A stretch of DNA of 64,000 nt, taken from positions 62,001 to 126,000 of the forward strand of contig JADCGA010000024.1 of assembly GCA_020249265.1 (NCBI GenBank), written 5' to 3'. The position numbers and the translations under genes are program-made. Below, piece by piece: positions 62,864-64,000 of the stretch (positions are counted from its first letter, which is position 1; each line of letters starts with the position of its first letter). A model generated the notes under the pieces. It saw only the letters and a program-made list of their open reading frames with translations. It did no database searches and was not told where the DNA came from. The DNA comes from Roseomonas sp. (GTDB taxonomy: Bacteria; Pseudomonadota; Alphaproteobacteria; Acetobacterales; Acetobacteraceae).

Positions 62864-63390
62864 CACTTGCGCCCCCCTGCGATCAATGGCGAGACAATAA
62901 GGCAAGCCGGCCAGCGCGTGGCAAAGGCTTGGCGCATGGTGCGATCCGCGATGAAAGCGGCTTCATCCAGGCGCGATAGCGTGTGGTGTTCAATGCCCAT
63001 GCTGTCCAGAATGGGGCGCATGGTGCGGCAGACAATCGCCTGGCCGGGATTGAATTCACCCAGCGTGCCGCGTTCGCTCACCAGCATCAGCACCGGGATT
63101 TGGCCGGCCACAACAAGGGAGGCGAGAACATTCGGCAGCGTGGCGAAGCCCGATGTCTGCATCAGGACAATGCCGCGCATGCCGGCCATGGTGGCGCCGG
63201 CGACAATGCCGATGGCTTCTTCCTCGCGCGCGGCGGGGAAGGTGGTGAAAAAGGGATCAGCATGGCAGCCCTCAATCAGAGGGCGCAGCACATTGTCCGG
63301 CACATAGGTGACCAGCCGGACATTATTGTCCTTCAGGGCCTGGCGGACGATGCCATGCCAGCTTGGCGCGCTTTCAGCGGCACTCGACAT
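62863..63390 (-). CDS. ThDP-dependent decarboxylase, alpha subunit (ComD/phosphonopyruvate type)
   Basis: Predicted 175-residue PYR-type domain. FPAAREEEAIGIVAGATMAG has the Glu that activates ThDP, and the VLMQTSGFATLPNVLASLVV region is typical. The split into separate alpha and beta genes resembles ComD/ComE of coenzyme M synthesis and bacterial phosphonopyruvate decarboxylases. It overlaps the beta gene by one base and starts 49 bp before the two palindromic repeats. Confidence 0.82.
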   Translation of the reverse strand: MSSAAESAPSWHGIVRQALKDNNVRLVTYVPDNVLRPLIEGCHADPFFTTFPAAREEEAIGIVAGATMAGMRGIVLMQTSGFATLPNVLASLVVAGQIPVLMLVSERGTLGEFNPGQAIVCRTMRPILDSMGIEHHTLSRLDEAAFIADRTMRQAFATRWPACLIVSPLIAGGRK

Positions 63391-63438
63391 GATGGGGAAG
63401 TCTCCGTTGCAGTGAGAAGGGGGGAGTCTATGGCGAGA

Positions 63439-63551
63439 GCATTTTCAAGCCAAGTGGACACACTTGGCGGCTCGGAAAATGCGACCAAAGCTCAAGCATT
63501 TTCAAGCCAAGTGGACACACTTGGCGGCTCGGAAAATGCGACCAAACAAAA
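63439..63551 (+). repeat. two tandem 44-bp palindromes, 57-bp period
   Basis: Copies at 63439-63482 and 63496-63539, both with outer arms GCATTTTC / GAAAATGC and the core CAAGTGGACACACTTG; the tails are GACCAAAGCTCA and GACCAAACAAAAG. The period is 57 bp. They lie between the decarboxylase alpha gene and the AEC transporter gene, both on the opposite strand. Confidence 0.9.
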
Positions 63552-63579
63552 GCTGCACGCCCGCCAAGCGTGAACCAGG

Positions 63580-64000
63580 TCACGGCACCGGCACATCCAA
63601 AAGCCACGCCGTTGCCGGGAAGGCGATGGCGGCGATGATGGTGGTGAAAAGTACGGCGGCGGAGGCTTCTTCCGCCCCAACACCCTGGCGTTGCGCCAGC
63701 AGATAGGCATTGGTCGCGGTTGGCATGGCGGCCAGCAGCACGCCACAAATCACCCAGAAGGGATCAAGTGCCAACCAACTTCCCAGCACAAACCACACCA
63801 GCGCGGGGTAGACGAACAGCTTGGCCGCGGTAATGCCAAAGGCCACCGCGAAAAGCTGCCCGCCAATCTTCAACCGCGCGAGTGTGCCCCCCAGCGCAAA
63901 GAGCGCGGTGGGGCCTGCGGCATTACCAAGGAAGGACAGGAAGCGTTCAATCGGCGCCGGAATCGGTAATTCCAGGCCGGCAGACACGGCACCCAGCGCG
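63580..64000 (-). CDS. AEC family transporter, C-terminal part
   Basis: Partial gene; the start lies beyond the right edge of the window. The visible 140 residues hold four to five TM helices with AAGPTALFALGGTLARLKIG and MPTATNAYLLAQRQGVGAEE, typical of the auxin efflux carrier family of small-molecule permeases. It lies on the same strand as the decarboxylase genes, upstream of them, and might move their substrate. Full architecture cannot be checked. Confidence 0.8.
   Translation of the reverse strand, partial: ALGAVSAGLELPIPAPIERFLSFLGNAAGPTALFALGGTLARLKIGGQLFAVAFGITAAKLFVYPALVWFVLGSWLALDPFWVICGVLLAAMPTATNAYLLAQRQGVGAEEASAAVLFTTIIAAIAFPATAWLLDVPVP

Overview
The window is a high-GC chromosomal segment from an alphaproteobacterium, most likely an Acetobacteraceae member of the Roseomonas type. 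This is inferred from the FlbD/FlbT/FlaF/CckA flagellar regulatory set (typical of alphaproteobacteria), a Bug-type solute receptor next to an Ldh-family dehydrogenase, and the overall gene neighbourhoods. No rRNA, tRNA, CRISPR or phage structural genes were seen.

Layout. (1) 1-6.7 kb, all on the minus strand: housekeeping and metabolic genes (hemW, a RidA-family deaminase, two small conserved-looking proteins, a cold-shock protein with its terminator, an exported protein, an Ldh-type dehydrogenase, a Bug receptor, an alpha/beta hydrolase). (2) 6.7-8.1 kb: an IS5-type insertion sequence whose transposase gene is broken by about 97 bp of palindromic DNA. (3) 8.2-18.2 kb: a surface-polysaccharide or glycosylation island (three GT4 and one GT2 glycosyltransferases, a MurJ/MVN-like flippase, FkbM and class I methyltransferases, asparagine synthase), closed by a 479 bp internally deleted IS3-family element. 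(4) 18.7-55.0 kb: most of a flagellar regulon in several operons: flgF-flgG-flgA-flgH; fliL-fliM-DUF6468-motE-cheY-cheZ-TPR protein; fliP/fliO plus an upstream small gene; flgB-flgC-fliE-fliQ-fliR-flhB-cckA-like; fliF-fliG-fliH-fliN-flbD-flhA then flhF-flhG; fliK-flgD; flgE-flgK-flgL; fliC; flbT-flaF. The polyamine genes speD and speE sit in its middle. fliI, fliJ, flgI, flgJ, fliS and motA/motB are not in the window. (5) 55.0-64 kb: tsaD, eno, an aldehyde dehydrogenase, a lipoprotein, a second FkbM methyltransferase, a TPR protein, a split ThDP-dependent decarboxylase and the C-terminal end of an AEC transporter.

Regulation. Three sequences fit the sigma-54 -24/-12 consensus, with the required 10-base gap between GG and GC, in front of flgF, fliK and flgE; a weaker one precedes flgB. 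This agrees with flbD, a sigma-54 activator, being encoded in the fliF operon. FlbT, encoded just after fliC, is the usual post-transcriptional regulator of flagellin.

Most unusual observations: (a) a 44-bp nested palindrome present six times (one copy inside the IS5 transposase, three in tandem at a 55-bp period, two at a 57-bp period), whose outer stem differs between copies by compensating changes; (b) a roughly 50-residue module shared by the hook protein FlgE and the hook-filament junction protein FlgL; (c) a run of ten C in the fifth to eighth codons after an internal ATG at the start of fliN, where a single-base slip would truncate the protein; (d) a CckA-like hybrid kinase with no membrane segment; (e) GAFSGA instead of GAFTGA in FlbD.
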